This document shows, in pieces, positions 1 through 8,933 of a stretch of 64,000 nt of DNA; position 1 is the stretch's first letter, and every line of letters starts with the position of its first letter. The stretch spans positions 354,015-418,014 of the forward strand of contig NZ_LNUV01000001.1 of the NCBI RefSeq assembly GCF_001512285.1, in the 5' to 3' direction. The notes beneath the pieces were generated by a model. That model worked only from the letters and a program-made list of their open reading frames with translations, was not told the origin of the DNA and did not search any database. The DNA comes from Arthrobacter sp. EpRS71 (GTDB lineage Bacteria; Actinomycetota; Actinomycetes; Actinomycetales; Micrococcaceae). A program made the position numbers and the translations under genes.

Positions 1-690
1 CAGCACGCACTTCTTCAAGGCACGTCCAGCCTGCTCGGCAACGATCGCACCCACCTGCTCTGAGCCCGTGAGTGAGACGCCCTGTGTACGATCGTCGGCA
101 ATGATGGTGGAGATCTGCTGGTGTGTGGCGAACAGGTTGACATAGGCCCCCTCGGGGAAGCCTGCGTCGCGGAAAAGTTCCTCAAGCGCCAGGGCGGACT
201 CCGGGCACTGACTTGCATGGCGGACAATCACAGTGTTGCCCAGAATAATGTTGGGGATCGCGAAGCGTGCCACCTGGTAGTAAGGGTAGTTCCAGGGCAT
301 GATACCGAGGATCACGCCAAGGCCCTGGTACCGGAAGAAACTGCGGAGCCCGTCGGCTACGTCGAGTTGCTCATCGGCCAGCCATTCTTCGGCGTGCTCG
401 GCGAAAGCAGCTGCGATGGAACCGGAGAACTCGGCCTCGCCCACTGCCTGCTGCAGCGGTTTGCCCATTTCCCGGTTGATGATGGCGGCCAACTTGTCCT
501 TGCGCTCCACAAACAAGTCAGCAAGGCGCTTGGCCAAGGCCGCCCGTTCGGCGACCGTCGTGGCGCGGGACCACTCCTGGTAGGTCTTCTGCGCTGCGCT
601 GAGCCCGGCTTCCACCTCGGCATCAGTGGCTGCGGGGTATTCGGCGTGGATGGTGCCGGTAGCCGGATCAGTAACGGCAAATGCGCTCAT
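1..690 (-). CDS. Aldehyde dehydrogenase, succinate-semialdehyde dehydrogenase-like (3' end outside window)
   Basis: NAD(P)-dependent aldehyde oxidation at the end of the catabolic cluster. The first 230 codons are present and the frame runs off the left edge. The start is the ATG at 690. The translation begins MSAFAVTDPATG and contains the family-typical IMPWNYPYYQVAR and a VSLTGSEQVG segment of the cofactor-binding region. The catalytic Cys and general-base Glu lie beyond the window, so substrate specificity cannot be judged. It follows the IolD-like gene after 93 bp holding a strong hairpin, so it may be transcribed by read-through or from its own promoter. The GabD/SSADH subfamily is the best resemblance; a malonate- or glutarate-semialdehyde role is also possible. 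Confidence 0.85.
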   Translation of the reverse strand, partial: MSAFAVTDPATGTIHAEYPAATDAEVEAGLSAAQKTYQEWSRATTVAERAALAKRLADLFVERKDKLAAIINREMGKPLQQAVGEAEFSGSIAAAFAEHAEEWLADEQLDVADGLRSFFRYQGLGVILGIMPWNYPYYQVARFAIPNIILGNTVIVRHASQCPESALALEELFRDAGFPEGAYVNLFATHQQISTIIADDRTQGVSLTGSEQVGAIVAEQAGRALKKCVL

Positions 691-746
691 GATGAATGCT
701 CCTTTGTTACGAAAATTGGAAAGTACGGTTGAGCCCGTAAGGCGAC

Positions 747-776
747 GGGCGGGACCGCTGCGTAGCGGTCCCGCCC
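747..776 (-). terminator. Hairpin after iolD-like gene
   Basis: A perfect 13-bp inverted repeat (GGGCGGGACCGCT at 747-759, mirrored at 764-776) with a 4-base loop starts 8 bases beyond the iolD-like stop. No T-run follows on the minus strand, so it may be an attenuating or RNA-stabilising hairpin instead of a full intrinsic terminator. Confidence 0.6.
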
Positions 777-783
777 GGTGCGC

Positions 784-2745
784 TTAGCGCGTTGCAGGTG
801 CGGTGGTGGCAGCGTAGAAGCGCTGGCGCTCACGGCCTTTGAGGTGCTTGGCAGCACCCTCCAGGGTGGCGGGTCGCTCCGAAGTCATGGGAGCTCCAAC
901 GTCCCAGAAGGCGCCATTGCCGGAAAGGTAGCGCCACGGCTCAACACGGGCCACGATCACGGCAGGACCTTCGGCTTCCTGCGCCTCGGTGAGGGCAGCC
1001 GAAAACTCTTCTATCGTCGTCGTGGACCACGCAGCACAGCCCATGCTGGCTGCGTTGGCTGCGATGTCGAAGTCGAGGATCGCCCCGTCCAGTCGACCTG
1101 ACTCTTTGCTGCGTTCCCGGTACTGTGTGCCGAATTCGCGGCCAGGACCACCCTTGGCGACTTGGAGGGGCCAGATGCACTGGTGTCCGCGGTTGTCGAT
1201 AACGATAGTGATGATCTTCTTGCGTTCCTGGACTGCCGTGACCAGTTCGGTGGGCTGCATGAAGTAGGTACCGTCACCGATCAGGACATATACCTCGCCC
1301 GGCGCATCGGGACGGGCCAAACGGTAGCCGAGGCCCGCCGGGATCTCATGGCCCATGCAGGAGTTGGCGTATTCAAAGTGAATTTCAGTGCCGTTCGAGG
1401 GATCCCACGCCTTATGGATGCCTTCCACCACGCCGCCGGAGCCCAAAATCAGGGCGTCGTCACGTGTGGTGCGCTTGTTGAGTACCTCGATCACCTGGGC
1501 CTGGCTCATCAGTTCGCCGGCGAAATCCTGGAGGTCGTGCTTGCGCACCTCCTGAGTGGCCTTGCGGGCATCCGCGATGTCGCTGCGGAACTCGTCCGAC
1601 GTCGAATACCCAACGGCCGCCAGGCGCTCCCGCAGAGCAGCCAGCGACAACCTTGCATCGCCGATGACCGGGAATGAGCCCATCTTGTGGGCATCGAAGG
1701 AGCCCACATTGAGGTTGACGAATTTAACATCCGGGTTCTGGAACAGCGAATGCGAGGCCGTGATGAAGTCTTGGAGTCGCGAGCCGACAGTGATGACCAC
1801 ATCTGCGCCGTCTGCGATCTCGTTGGCTCCCACCGTGCCCGTCACACCGAGGGCGCCCAGGTTGAGGTCGCTGAGCGGGCCGCTGCCCTTGCCAGCGTAG
1901 GTCTCCGTCACCGGAATGCCGAAGTCGTCACTAAAGCGTGCCAGCTCCTCTTGTGCTGCGGAGTAACGGACACCGCCGCCTGCGATCAGCAGAGGCCGCT
2001 TGGCGTTGCCGATAATTTCTGCTGCATCCCTGTACTCATCTTCCACTGCCGGGCGACGGCGAATGTGCCATACGCGCGGCGTGAAGAAGGATTCCGGGAA
2101 GTCAAACTCCGCGCCCTGAATGTCCTGGGGCAGGCAAACAACCACGGCCCCGGTTTCAACGGGATCGGTGAGTACCCGCATGGCTTCAGGGAGTGTGGAC
2201 AGCAACTGTGCCGGGTGGGTGATCCGATCAAAGTAGCGGCTGACCGGGCGGAAACAATCGTTGGCCGACACATCACGTTCCACCGGGTGCTCGATCTGCT
2301 GGAGCACCGGATCACCGAAACGGTTGTTGATGATGTCCGCAGGGAAAAGAAGCACCGGGAGGCGGTTGGTGGTTGCCGTGGCGGCGCCGGATACCATGTT
2401 GGTCGATCCCGGGCCGGCTGAGGCCGTGCACGCAAGTGTTGCGGCGCGGTTGGAAGCCTTGGCAAAGCCAATGGCCGCATGGACCATGGACTGCTCGTTT
2501 TTGCCCTGATAGTGCGGGAAGTCCACACCATATTCGTCGATTCCCTGCGCCAAGCCAACGGAGTTGCCGTGGCCAAAGATGCCGTACATTCCGGGAACGA
2601 GGCGCCTGCGTTCACCGTCCATTTCGCTGTACTGGACCTGAAGGTATTCAACGATTGCTTGTGCGACTGTGCGGCGGCGGACGGCCTTTGTGTCGCCTGC
2701 GGTGTTGACCACGGTGCCGATGTCAGCAGCGGCTGTGCTAGTCAT
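784..2745 (-). CDS. IolD-like thiamine-diphosphate-dependent acylhydrolase
   Basis: Resembles 3D-(3,5/4)-trihydroxycyclohexane-1,2-dione hydrolase (IolD), which opens a six-membered cyclitol dione ring with TPP. The 653-residue protein has the full three-domain TPP-enzyme layout. It has an N-terminal Pyr domain with YGIFGHGN and the active-site region HYQGKNEQ, a central Rossmann domain with LLIAGGGVRYS, and a C-terminal PP domain with GDGTYFM followed by VIDNRG, the GDG-x(26)-N cofactor motif. The ATG at 2745 is chosen because AGGAG stands just upstream; the longer frame to 2784 has no ribosome site. The usual iol neighbours (iolB, iolC, iolE, iolG set) are absent apart from a generic Gfo/Idh enzyme, so it may act on a different cyclic diketone. 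Its role in this cluster is inferred. Confidence 0.85.
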   Translation of the reverse strand: MTSTAAADIGTVVNTAGDTKAVRRRTVAQAIVEYLQVQYSEMDGERRRLVPGMYGIFGHGNSVGLAQGIDEYGVDFPHYQGKNEQSMVHAAIGFAKASNRAATLACTASAGPGSTNMVSGAATATTNRLPVLLFPADIINNRFGDPVLQQIEHPVERDVSANDCFRPVSRYFDRITHPAQLLSTLPEAMRVLTDPVETGAVVVCLPQDIQGAEFDFPESFFTPRVWHIRRRPAVEDEYRDAAEIIGNAKRPLLIAGGGVRYSAAQEELARFSDDFGIPVTETYAGKGSGPLSDLNLGALGVTGTVGANEIADGADVVITVGSRLQDFITASHSLFQNPDVKFVNLNVGSFDAHKMGSFPVIGDARLSLAALRERLAAVGYSTSDEFRSDIADARKATQEVRKHDLQDFAGELMSQAQVIEVLNKRTTRDDALILGSGGVVEGIHKAWDPSNGTEIHFEYANSCMGHEIPAGLGYRLARPDAPGEVYVLIGDGTYFMQPTELVTAVQERKKIITIVIDNRGHQCIWPLQVAKGGPGREFGTQYRERSKESGRLDGAILDFDIAANAASMGCAAWSTTTIEEFSAALTEAQEAEGPAVIVARVEPWRYLSGNGAFWDVGAPMTSERPATLEGAAKHLKGRERQRFYAATTAPATR

Positions 2746-2870
2746 GCGATCTCCTAAATTCGAAGGTGCGTCGGCATTTTCCACACCGATTCGCCCGAAC
2801 TTCAGGTTTTCACCGCGCGAAGGCGCCGGTGTGTCCCAGTTTGATACGCGGCCCGGCCATGGAAGACAAA

Positions 2871-2912
2871 CAGCAGCCGACGGCGGAACTCGAGTCCCGC
2901 CGTCGGCTGCTG
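2871..2912 (-). terminator. Intrinsic terminator after Gfo/Idh/MocA gene
   Basis: A perfect 16-bp inverted repeat (CAGCAGCCGACGGCGG at 2871-2886, mirrored at 2897-2912) has a 10-base loop. On the minus strand it is followed by TTTGTCTTCC. It lies 18 bases after the oxidoreductase stop and in front of the iolD-like gene, splitting the operon into at least two transcripts. Confidence 0.8.
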
Positions 2913-2929
2913 TTGTGGCTGTTGTCCTT

Positions 2930-4063
2930 CTAGTCGAAGCGGTACGGCTCCTGCGGCCCTACCGAAGGCAACGGCCGGGGCCGCTCGCACGTGCTTTCGA
3001 TTTCGATGTGCTTGCCCTGCTCAGAGGACGCCTCGAATGCGAGGAGGACTTCCAGGACGTGGTAGGCGAAGTCGCCGCCGGTCCGGGGTTCCACGCCGTT
3101 GCGGATGGCGTAACCGAATTCGGCCAGGCCGATGCCGCGGTAGGCGTCGTCCCGGTGGGTGATGGGCGTTTCGCGCCAATCTCCGCCACCGGGAGGTGTC
3201 ATGTCCAGCGCAAGGTCGCCAGGCTCGCCGCGGCGCAGCACGGGAGCGCCGGAGAAGTGGTCCGGGTTCGGAGCGGCCAGCGAACCGCCCGTGCCGTAGA
3301 TTTCCAGGTGCGGCAGGTTGTGGTTCCAAATGTCCCAGCTGACGATCACCGTAGCTGTAGCGCCAGACTCGAAGTCGAGGGTGCCCGTGACGTGCGTGGG
3401 GGTCTGGATCTGGATGACTTCGCTCTCTTTGCCCGGGCGGGGACGGGTCTCGGAGGAACGCGGCGTTGTCGCGGATACCCGCTTCACCGGGCCGAAGAAG
3501 TTCACCAGATTGGTGATCAGGTACGGGCCGATGTCCAGCATTGGGCCAGCCCCGGGACTGTAGAAGGGGTCCACGTTCGGATGCCAGTGCTCATAGCCCC
3601 GGCACGCGAACGATGCGAAGGCCGCCACCGGCTCGCCGATCCAGCCGTCGTCGATGAGTTTGCGGCTGGTCTGCATGCCGGAACCCAGGAACGTGGTGGG
3701 CGCGGAGCCGACTTTGACGCCGGCTGCCCTTGCTGCGTCCAGGATCTGCTTGGCTTCCTCAAGGGAGGTTGCGAAGGGCTTCTCCGAAAGGACATGTTTG
3801 CCGGCCGCGATCGCCTGTAGGGTGACCGGTGCATGGAGCTTGGGCGGCGTGAGGTTGAGGACCAACTCCACGTCTTCATCTGCGAGCAACTCGTCCGGAG
3901 TGAGGGCCTTGGGAACGTCGTACTCGGCAGCACGCTTCCGCACTGCCTCGGGGTTCACATCCGCGAGCGCAACGATGTTGACGTCGGGGTGGACGCCGAT
4001 CTTGTCCAGGTATTGGTTAAGGACATTTCCGACGCCGATGATGCCGACTCGAATGGGTTCCAT
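2930..4063 (-). CDS. Gfo/Idh/MocA family NAD(P)-dependent oxidoreductase
   Basis: Dehydrogenase of the glucose-fructose oxidoreductase / inositol 2-dehydrogenase family, 377 residues. The N-terminal Rossmann fold begins RVGIIGVGNVLNQYL, and the conserved EKPFATSLEEAK supplies the family catalytic lysine. The C-terminal GFO_IDH_MocA alpha/beta domain follows, with GPMLDIGPYLITNLVNFFG. The ATG at 4063 is used because GGAG lies 8 bases upstream; the frame is open 10 codons further without a site. It stands 83 bp after hyuB, with a hairpin in the gap, and is followed by a strong terminator. Together with the IolD-like protein it suggests oxidation of a polyol, cyclitol or amino sugar, but substrate residues cannot be read from the sequence. 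Confidence 0.88.
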   Translation of the reverse strand: MEPIRVGIIGVGNVLNQYLDKIGVHPDVNIVALADVNPEAVRKRAAEYDVPKALTPDELLADEDVELVLNLTPPKLHAPVTLQAIAAGKHVLSEKPFATSLEEAKQILDAARAAGVKVGSAPTTFLGSGMQTSRKLIDDGWIGEPVAAFASFACRGYEHWHPNVDPFYSPGAGPMLDIGPYLITNLVNFFGPVKRVSATTPRSSETRPRPGKESEVIQIQTPTHVTGTLDFESGATATVIVSWDIWNHNLPHLEIYGTGGSLAAPNPDHFSGAPVLRRGEPGDLALDMTPPGGGDWRETPITHRDDAYRGIGLAEFGYAIRNGVEPRTGGDFAYHVLEVLLAFEASSEQGKHIEIESTCERPRPLPSVGPQEPYRFD

Positions 4064-4092
4064 GTGAATCTCCGTAAATGTTTGATGGAACA

Positions 4093-4124
4093 TCCCGAGG
4101 CGAGGAATATACCCCGCCTCGGGA
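4093..4124 (-). terminator. Hairpin between hyuB and Gfo/Idh gene
   Basis: A 10-bp inverted repeat, TCCCGAGGCG at 4093-4102 mirrored at 4115-4124, starts 22 bases beyond the hyuB stop. A short TGTTCC stretch follows on the minus strand. It is probably a weak or partial terminator. Confidence 0.5.
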
Positions 4125-4146
4125 TCAGTTGCTATGGCTGGAACTG

Positions 4147-5907
4147 CTAGCTGGCCAGACGAGCTTCGCGTGCCTGGGCCGTGGCGGCCTCGTCGACGAC
4201 GCCGTCCGAAATCACCACGCCGTAATCAGCGGCCGCCGCCTCCACGGAGACGCGTGATTCGCGATAGTCATCAAGGACTGCCAAGACATCGCGTTCCAGC
4301 GGATTTCCGTATCCGCCACCTCCGGGGGTGATGGAGACGACCTTCTCGCCCGACTGCAGGTCATAGCGGCCCACCACGGGAATCTCGCGGCGTTCGCCGG
4401 TCTTGAGATCCTCAACCCACGCTGACGGCTCCGCACCGTCGTGGCCGCCGCGGACACCCTTGGGTGGGTTGATCTTGCCTTCGATGCCATACGTGAGAGT
4501 TACGCTCTCACCCCGTGGTTCCATGGTGACCCTCGTCGCAAGTCCGCCGCGCTGGCGTCCCGCCCCGCCGGAATCAGCCACCAAGGTGCGTTCGTGGACA
4601 AGAATTGGGTAGCGCTGCTCATCGACTTCCACGCTGTCGTGATAAAGAAGAGCTCCGCAAACGGGACGCTGGTATGTGGGCCAGCCGTCAACGTAGGGAG
4701 TAGCCGGCCCACCAACCCCGCCCACCAGGATCTGGTTGACGTAGGCGTTGCCGTTGCGCTCGTCGATACCCGAGATCACCGACTTTGCCGGTGCCTGCCC
4801 GGCGGCGCCCTCAGCGGTGCCATAGCCGTCGTCGATCTGCGAGAAAGCGGCCTGAACAATGTTGACCACCCGGTCGGCCAGGTTGGTAGTACCCGACGAG
4901 CAGGAGTACGGATGTTTCGGCACCCCTACGGCGCAGCCGTCGCGAAGCAGCACCTCCACCCGGCGGAAGGTTCCCGCGTTGCTGGGAAGGTTCTCCGGGA
5001 TGCCGGAAAGGATTCCTGCCAGTGCCGCGCCAGTGGCTGTGGCCTTGGTCAGGTTCAGGCCATTGGGGAGGTTGTCAGGGTTATCCCGCAGGTCAATGAT
5101 GATCTTGCCCTGCTTGGGCTTTACCTCAAGGGTTGCCTGCAGGTGCACGCCTTCCGGGCCGGTACCCGGGAAGGGATCGTGGTCAGAGGATCCGTGGAGG
5201 ACGTATTCGGGCAATGTTTCGATCGCGCTCGCGGTGAGGCGCTCGGAGTAGTCGAACCAGGCGTCCACAAAGTCTTCAAGGTCTTCCACCCCGAACTTTT
5301 CGGCGAGCTCGTGGATGCGGCGCTCGGCGATGCGCGAAGCCCCGACCGACGCGAGGTAGTCGCCGTACCATTGATCGGGGACGCGGATGCGGGACCTGCA
5401 CATGCGGATGATGTCGTCGATGTCTGTGTAGTCGCGCTGGATCCGGACGCAGGGGAAGATCAGCGCGCCTTCCTCATACACGTCCCGCGCTGTGGCGAAG
5501 AACGTGGTGGGAAGCGAGTTGCCGCAGTCGGCCTGGTGGGCTTTGGTGACGGCGGTGAACAGGTGGCGTCCGTGGACGAAAATGGGAACCAGGATCACAT
5601 GGTCTGCGGCGTGCGAGTTTCCCATGTAGGGGTCGTTATGGAGAAACGCGTCGCCTTCCCGGATGTCTTTGTGCAGTTCCACCATGTCTTCGCCCAAGGG
5701 GCCGGCACCAAAGACGTGCACTGGCACACCTTCGGCTGCGGCGAGCAACTGGTTGTCCGCTGTAAGCACGGCACAGGAGAAGTCGCGGGCTGTGTTGATG
5801 ACGGACGAGCGGGCGGAGCGGAGCAGGCCGCTGGTCATCTCGCGGACAATGCCGTCGAATGCGTTGGCAAGGACCGAGAGCTTTACGGGATCGAATTCGC
5901 GGGTCAC
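4147..5907 (-). CDS. hyuB: Hydantoinase B / oxoprolinase family protein
   Basis: Beta component of an ATP-dependent hydantoinase, 5-oxoprolinase or N-methylhydantoinase type complex, 586 residues, a usual family length. Typical stretches are DFSCAVLTADNQLLA near residue 45, AFLHNDPYMGNSHAADH near 90-105 (the conserved HNDPY loop with metal-binding candidates), and glycine-rich SITPGGGGYGNPLERD near the C terminus. Translation starts at a GTG at 5907, only 2 bp after the hyuA stop, with a strong AGGAGG inside the hyuA end, so the two are coupled. The substrate could be a hydantoin, an oxoproline-like lactam or another cyclic amide. Acetone carboxylase-type subunits also share this fold, but their extra gamma subunit is missing here. 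Confidence 0.9.
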   Translation of the reverse strand: MTREFDPVKLSVLANAFDGIVREMTSGLLRSARSSVINTARDFSCAVLTADNQLLAAAEGVPVHVFGAGPLGEDMVELHKDIREGDAFLHNDPYMGNSHAADHVILVPIFVHGRHLFTAVTKAHQADCGNSLPTTFFATARDVYEEGALIFPCVRIQRDYTDIDDIIRMCRSRIRVPDQWYGDYLASVGASRIAERRIHELAEKFGVEDLEDFVDAWFDYSERLTASAIETLPEYVLHGSSDHDPFPGTGPEGVHLQATLEVKPKQGKIIIDLRDNPDNLPNGLNLTKATATGAALAGILSGIPENLPSNAGTFRRVEVLLRDGCAVGVPKHPYSCSSGTTNLADRVVNIVQAAFSQIDDGYGTAEGAAGQAPAKSVISGIDERNGNAYVNQILVGGVGGPATPYVDGWPTYQRPVCGALLYHDSVEVDEQRYPILVHERTLVADSGGAGRQRGGLATRVTMEPRGESVTLTYGIEGKINPPKGVRGGHDGAEPSAWVEDLKTGERREIPVVGRYDLQSGEKVVSITPGGGGYGNPLERDVLAVLDDYRESRVSVEAAAADYGVVISDGVVDEAATAQAREARLAS

Positions 5908-5909
5908 GG

Positions 5910-8000
5910 TTACGCCTCCTTACGGGTGAGGTAGATGTTGGATCGTTCATCGAGCGTCGCGTCCCATTCCGGCGGTACGACGATGGTGGTGGTGGGCTGG
6001 TCGATGACGGCCGGTCCCACGATCTTGTCGCGGGGCGCGAGCGTCACGCCCCGGTAGCGCTGGGTACTGAAAGGTTCGCCGCCAAAGACGATGTCGTCAG
6101 TGCGGTGGATTTCCGCCGTGCGGCTGAGTTCGCTTTCTGACTTGGTGTGCTCCGGACGCGGGATCTCCACGCGGACGCCCCAGGTGATAATCTCCACGCG
6201 GCTGTCGGGGTCGTGGGTGCCGTTGCGGCGGTCGTGCTCTTCGTGGAAGGCGCGCTCGATGATGCCTGCCGCATCGCCGGAGGTGTCCGGGGCGGCGTCG
6301 AGGTAGACGCGGAGGTCCCAGGCCTGGCCGGGGTACCGGGCGTCCACGAAGTAGGTGACCTTGGGTGCCTCGCCCACGCCATCGAAGCGCTTCACGAAGA
6401 TCTCAGCCTTGGCTGTCAGGTCCTCCACAGCACGGGAGGCCGAACCGGCGTCGAAACTGCGGGTGTCGTTGTGCAGCGGGGAGAGGAACTCTGTGGCGAT
6501 CGGGGCGCGGTGGGCGCCGTAGGCGGCCAGGACGCCGGCGGTCGCCGGGACAAGGACGGTGTCGGCTTCCAGGAGCCTGCCGATGATCGCTGCGACCATG
6601 GCACCGGCGCCACCGCCGGCAACAATGAGCGCGCCCCGGGGATCAACGCCCTGTTCGAGGGCAGACTGTCGGATGGCGGTGGCCATGTGGTTGGCAGAGA
6701 CATCCAGGATGGCCTGGGCGGCCTGCAGGGTGTCCATCTTCAACGGCCCGGCGATGCGGGTGTCAATGGCCTTAATGGCAGCCTCGCGGTTCAGGGTGAA
6801 GCCTCCTTCAAAGCCGTCTGCATCGAGATAACCGAGCGCGACGCAAGCGTCCGTGACGGTAGGTTCTTCGCCGCCGCGGCCGTAGGCTGCCGGACCGGGG
6901 GTGCTGCGGGCACTCTGCGGGCCCACGCGAAGCAGCCCGCCGCCGTCGATCCAGGCGATGCTGCCGCCGCCGGCGCCAATGCTGGACACCGCGACGGAGG
7001 ACAAGCCGGTGAGGTGACCGACGAAGGGCTCCCCCAGCCACGCCTCACGGGTGTGACGGACCACGCCGTTCTCCACCAAGGACACATCGAAGGTGGTGCC
7101 GCCCATGTCGCAAACCACCACAGTGTCGTGGTCTGGAGCAGCAGCCGCGCCCACCAACGGTGCCATGGACGGGCCGGAGTTCAGAAGCAGGACGGGACGG
7201 TCAAGGACATCAGCGACGTCGAGGACGGCACCTTCGGAGGTGACCACCAAGAGGTCCCCCGCGAAACCGTACTCCTGGAGGTCCGAGCGGAGCTTGCCCA
7301 GGTGGTCGGCCATCAACGGCTTCAGGGAAGCGTCGATCGAGGCTGCCGAGGAACGGCGGTATTCGCGGATAGTCGGGTTGGCTTGGTTGGAGAGGGTGAA
7401 CGGAACACCCGGCAGAATCTCGTGGATGAGTTCCGCGACGCGCTTCTCGTGGGCATCGTTGATGATGGACCAGAGGAATGACACAGCAACGGCCTCTATG
7501 CCCTGTTCTTTGAACGAGCCCAGCACCGCGCGGACTTGGTCTTCATCCAGTGGCAACAGCACGTCGCCTTCAGAGGACATCCGCTGAGTGATCTCGAATG
7601 TCAGGTTGCGGGGAATGTAGGGCGGCGGGTAGGCGGCCTTTGAATCGAAGGCATCCCTGCGGCCACCTTCACGGAGCAGGAGGGTGTCGGCAAAACCGTC
7701 CGTGGTCAGCAGTGCCGTTTTGGCCACTTTGCCGGTGAGAACAGCGTTGGTGGCGTGGGTGGTGCCGTAGACAATGACATCTGCGTTCCGCAGGACGTCA
7801 TCGCCGCTCCAGCCGACAGATTCGGCAGCGCGGCGGACGGAGGCTTCGAAGCCGGTGAAGACGCGGTCGTAGGTGGTCAGGGCCTTGCCAACGGCCATGT
7901 CCCCTGTGTTTGATCCGACCACCACATCTGTGAACGTGCCACCGGTATCGACGGCGATGCGGTACCTCGCTTCACCCGGTTGTGTTTGTACTTCGCTCAT
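5910..8000 (-). CDS. hyuA: Hydantoinase A / oxoprolinase family protein
   Basis: Alpha, ATP-binding component of the hydantoinase/oxoprolinase complex, 696 residues. It has an N-terminal Hydant_A_N domain starting RIAVDTGGTFTDVVVG (phosphate-1 loop of the ASKHA ATPase fold). A central hydantoinase A domain follows with VVCDMGGTTFDVSLV and GAGGGSIAWIDGGG, and a C-terminal domain runs to residue 696. It partners HyuB, encoded 2 bp downstream. The start is the ATG at 8000; its ribosome site is weak (AGAAAGACAG). The gene stands 31 bp after the FAH-fold gene. ATP-driven ring opening of a five-membered cyclic amide is the family norm; the actual substrate is not evident. Confidence 0.92.
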   Translation of the reverse strand: MSEVQTQPGEARYRIAVDTGGTFTDVVVGSNTGDMAVGKALTTYDRVFTGFEASVRRAAESVGWSGDDVLRNADVIVYGTTHATNAVLTGKVAKTALLTTDGFADTLLLREGGRRDAFDSKAAYPPPYIPRNLTFEITQRMSSEGDVLLPLDEDQVRAVLGSFKEQGIEAVAVSFLWSIINDAHEKRVAELIHEILPGVPFTLSNQANPTIREYRRSSAASIDASLKPLMADHLGKLRSDLQEYGFAGDLLVVTSEGAVLDVADVLDRPVLLLNSGPSMAPLVGAAAAPDHDTVVVCDMGGTTFDVSLVENGVVRHTREAWLGEPFVGHLTGLSSVAVSSIGAGGGSIAWIDGGGLLRVGPQSARSTPGPAAYGRGGEEPTVTDACVALGYLDADGFEGGFTLNREAAIKAIDTRIAGPLKMDTLQAAQAILDVSANHMATAIRQSALEQGVDPRGALIVAGGGAGAMVAAIIGRLLEADTVLVPATAGVLAAYGAHRAPIATEFLSPLHNDTRSFDAGSASRAVEDLTAKAEIFVKRFDGVGEAPKVTYFVDARYPGQAWDLRVYLDAAPDTSGDAAGIIERAFHEEHDRRNGTHDPDSRVEIITWGVRVEIPRPEHTKSESELSRTAEIHRTDDIVFGGEPFSTQRYRGVTLAPRDKIVGPAVIDQPTTTIVVPPEWDATLDERSNIYLTRKEA

Positions 8001-8031
8001 GGGATTTCTGTCTTTCTAGGAGTTGAAGTGT

Positions 8032-8931
8032 TTATCGCTGGGGCTTGGCCACGCGGTTGCGGAGCAGCCCGACCTTTTCGATCTCGATTTCGACCGTGTC
8101 GCCCGGTTCGAGCCAGACGGGAGGGTTGCGCTTGGCGCCGATGCCTTGCGGTGTACCTGTGGCAATGACGTCTCCGGGTTCGAGGGTGAGGAAGCTCGAC
8201 AGGTATGAGACAACACGGGCGATGGAGAAGATCTGGTACTGCGTGTTGGAATGCTGGACTTCGATGCCGTTAACCCTTGTGGTGATGTCCAGTGCCTGCG
8301 GGTCCCCCACTTCGTCCAGCGTTACCAGAGCAGGACCCCAGGGGGTGGAACCGTCAACGGCCTTACCGGCCAGCCATTGGGTGCCGCGGTACTGAAGATC
8401 TCGTGCGGTGATGTCGTTCAGGGGCGCCAGTGCGGCAACATAGTCCAAGGCTTCGTCCTCGGACACTTCACTGGCACGGCGGCCAATCACCACAGCGAGT
8501 TCCCCCTCAAAGTCGAGGTTTTCACTGACCCGGGTTCCGCCGATTTCGTCCTGGGGGCCGATCATCGTTGACGCAAATTTTGCGAACACATCCGGGTATT
8601 CAGGGAACGCCCTTCCGGTTTCGGCCACATGGTCCTTGTAATTGAGGCCGATGCAGAGCACCTTGGACGGGTCCGCCACAGGCGTGGTCAAGGTAACCTC
8701 AGACAACGCGCCGACGCGGGCCACGGGATCCTCAGCTGCTACAGCAGCGATCCCCGCTGAGATCGCCGGGATCCGGTCGCCGTAGAGGTCCAGGAAACCT
8801 CGGACCGAGCTGGTGGCGCCGTGGACTGCGTCCGTGGATCCTTGGAGCAGCAGTTCGAGATCATAGACAGCGTCGTCGATCAGGACACCGCCGCGTACGC
8901 CGGATTCGTGCTTGTAGGAGACGATCTTCAT
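8032..8931 (-). CDS. Fumarylacetoacetate hydrolase family protein
   Basis: Divalent-metal-dependent C-C bond hydrolase or decarboxylase of the FAH fold, 299 residues. The N-terminal cap region is followed by the catalytic core from about residue 95 with VLCIGLNYKDHVAETG. The metal-binding acidic set is visible in DFEGELAVVIG and in the DITARDLQ stretch. The end shows GDVIATGTPQGIG, the usual oxyanion-side loop. Relatives include acylpyruvase, 2,4-diketo acid hydrolases and oxaloacetate decarboxylase. The ATG at 8931 has a GGGGAGAAG site upstream. It lies 2 bp after the aminotransferase stop, clearly in one operon, which suggests it acts on a keto acid produced by transamination. Confidence 0.88.
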   Translation of the reverse strand: MKIVSYKHESGVRGGVLIDDAVYDLELLLQGSTDAVHGATSSVRGFLDLYGDRIPAISAGIAAVAAEDPVARVGALSEVTLTTPVADPSKVLCIGLNYKDHVAETGRAFPEYPDVFAKFASTMIGPQDEIGGTRVSENLDFEGELAVVIGRRASEVSEDEALDYVAALAPLNDITARDLQYRGTQWLAGKAVDGSTPWGPALVTLDEVGDPQALDITTRVNGIEVQHSNTQYQIFSIARVVSYLSSFLTLEPGDVIATGTPQGIGAKRNPPVWLEPGDTVEIEIEKVGLLRNRVAKPQR

Positions 8932-8933
8932 GG

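Noticed and set aside
4441-5934. Long plus-strand open frame opposite hyuB
   Set aside because: Antisense mirror of a recognised gene in GC-rich DNA; no homology, no ribosome site.
6147-7481. 444-codon plus-strand frame opposite hyuA
   Set aside because: Follows the codon-position GC pattern of the true minus-strand gene; composition is unlike a protein.
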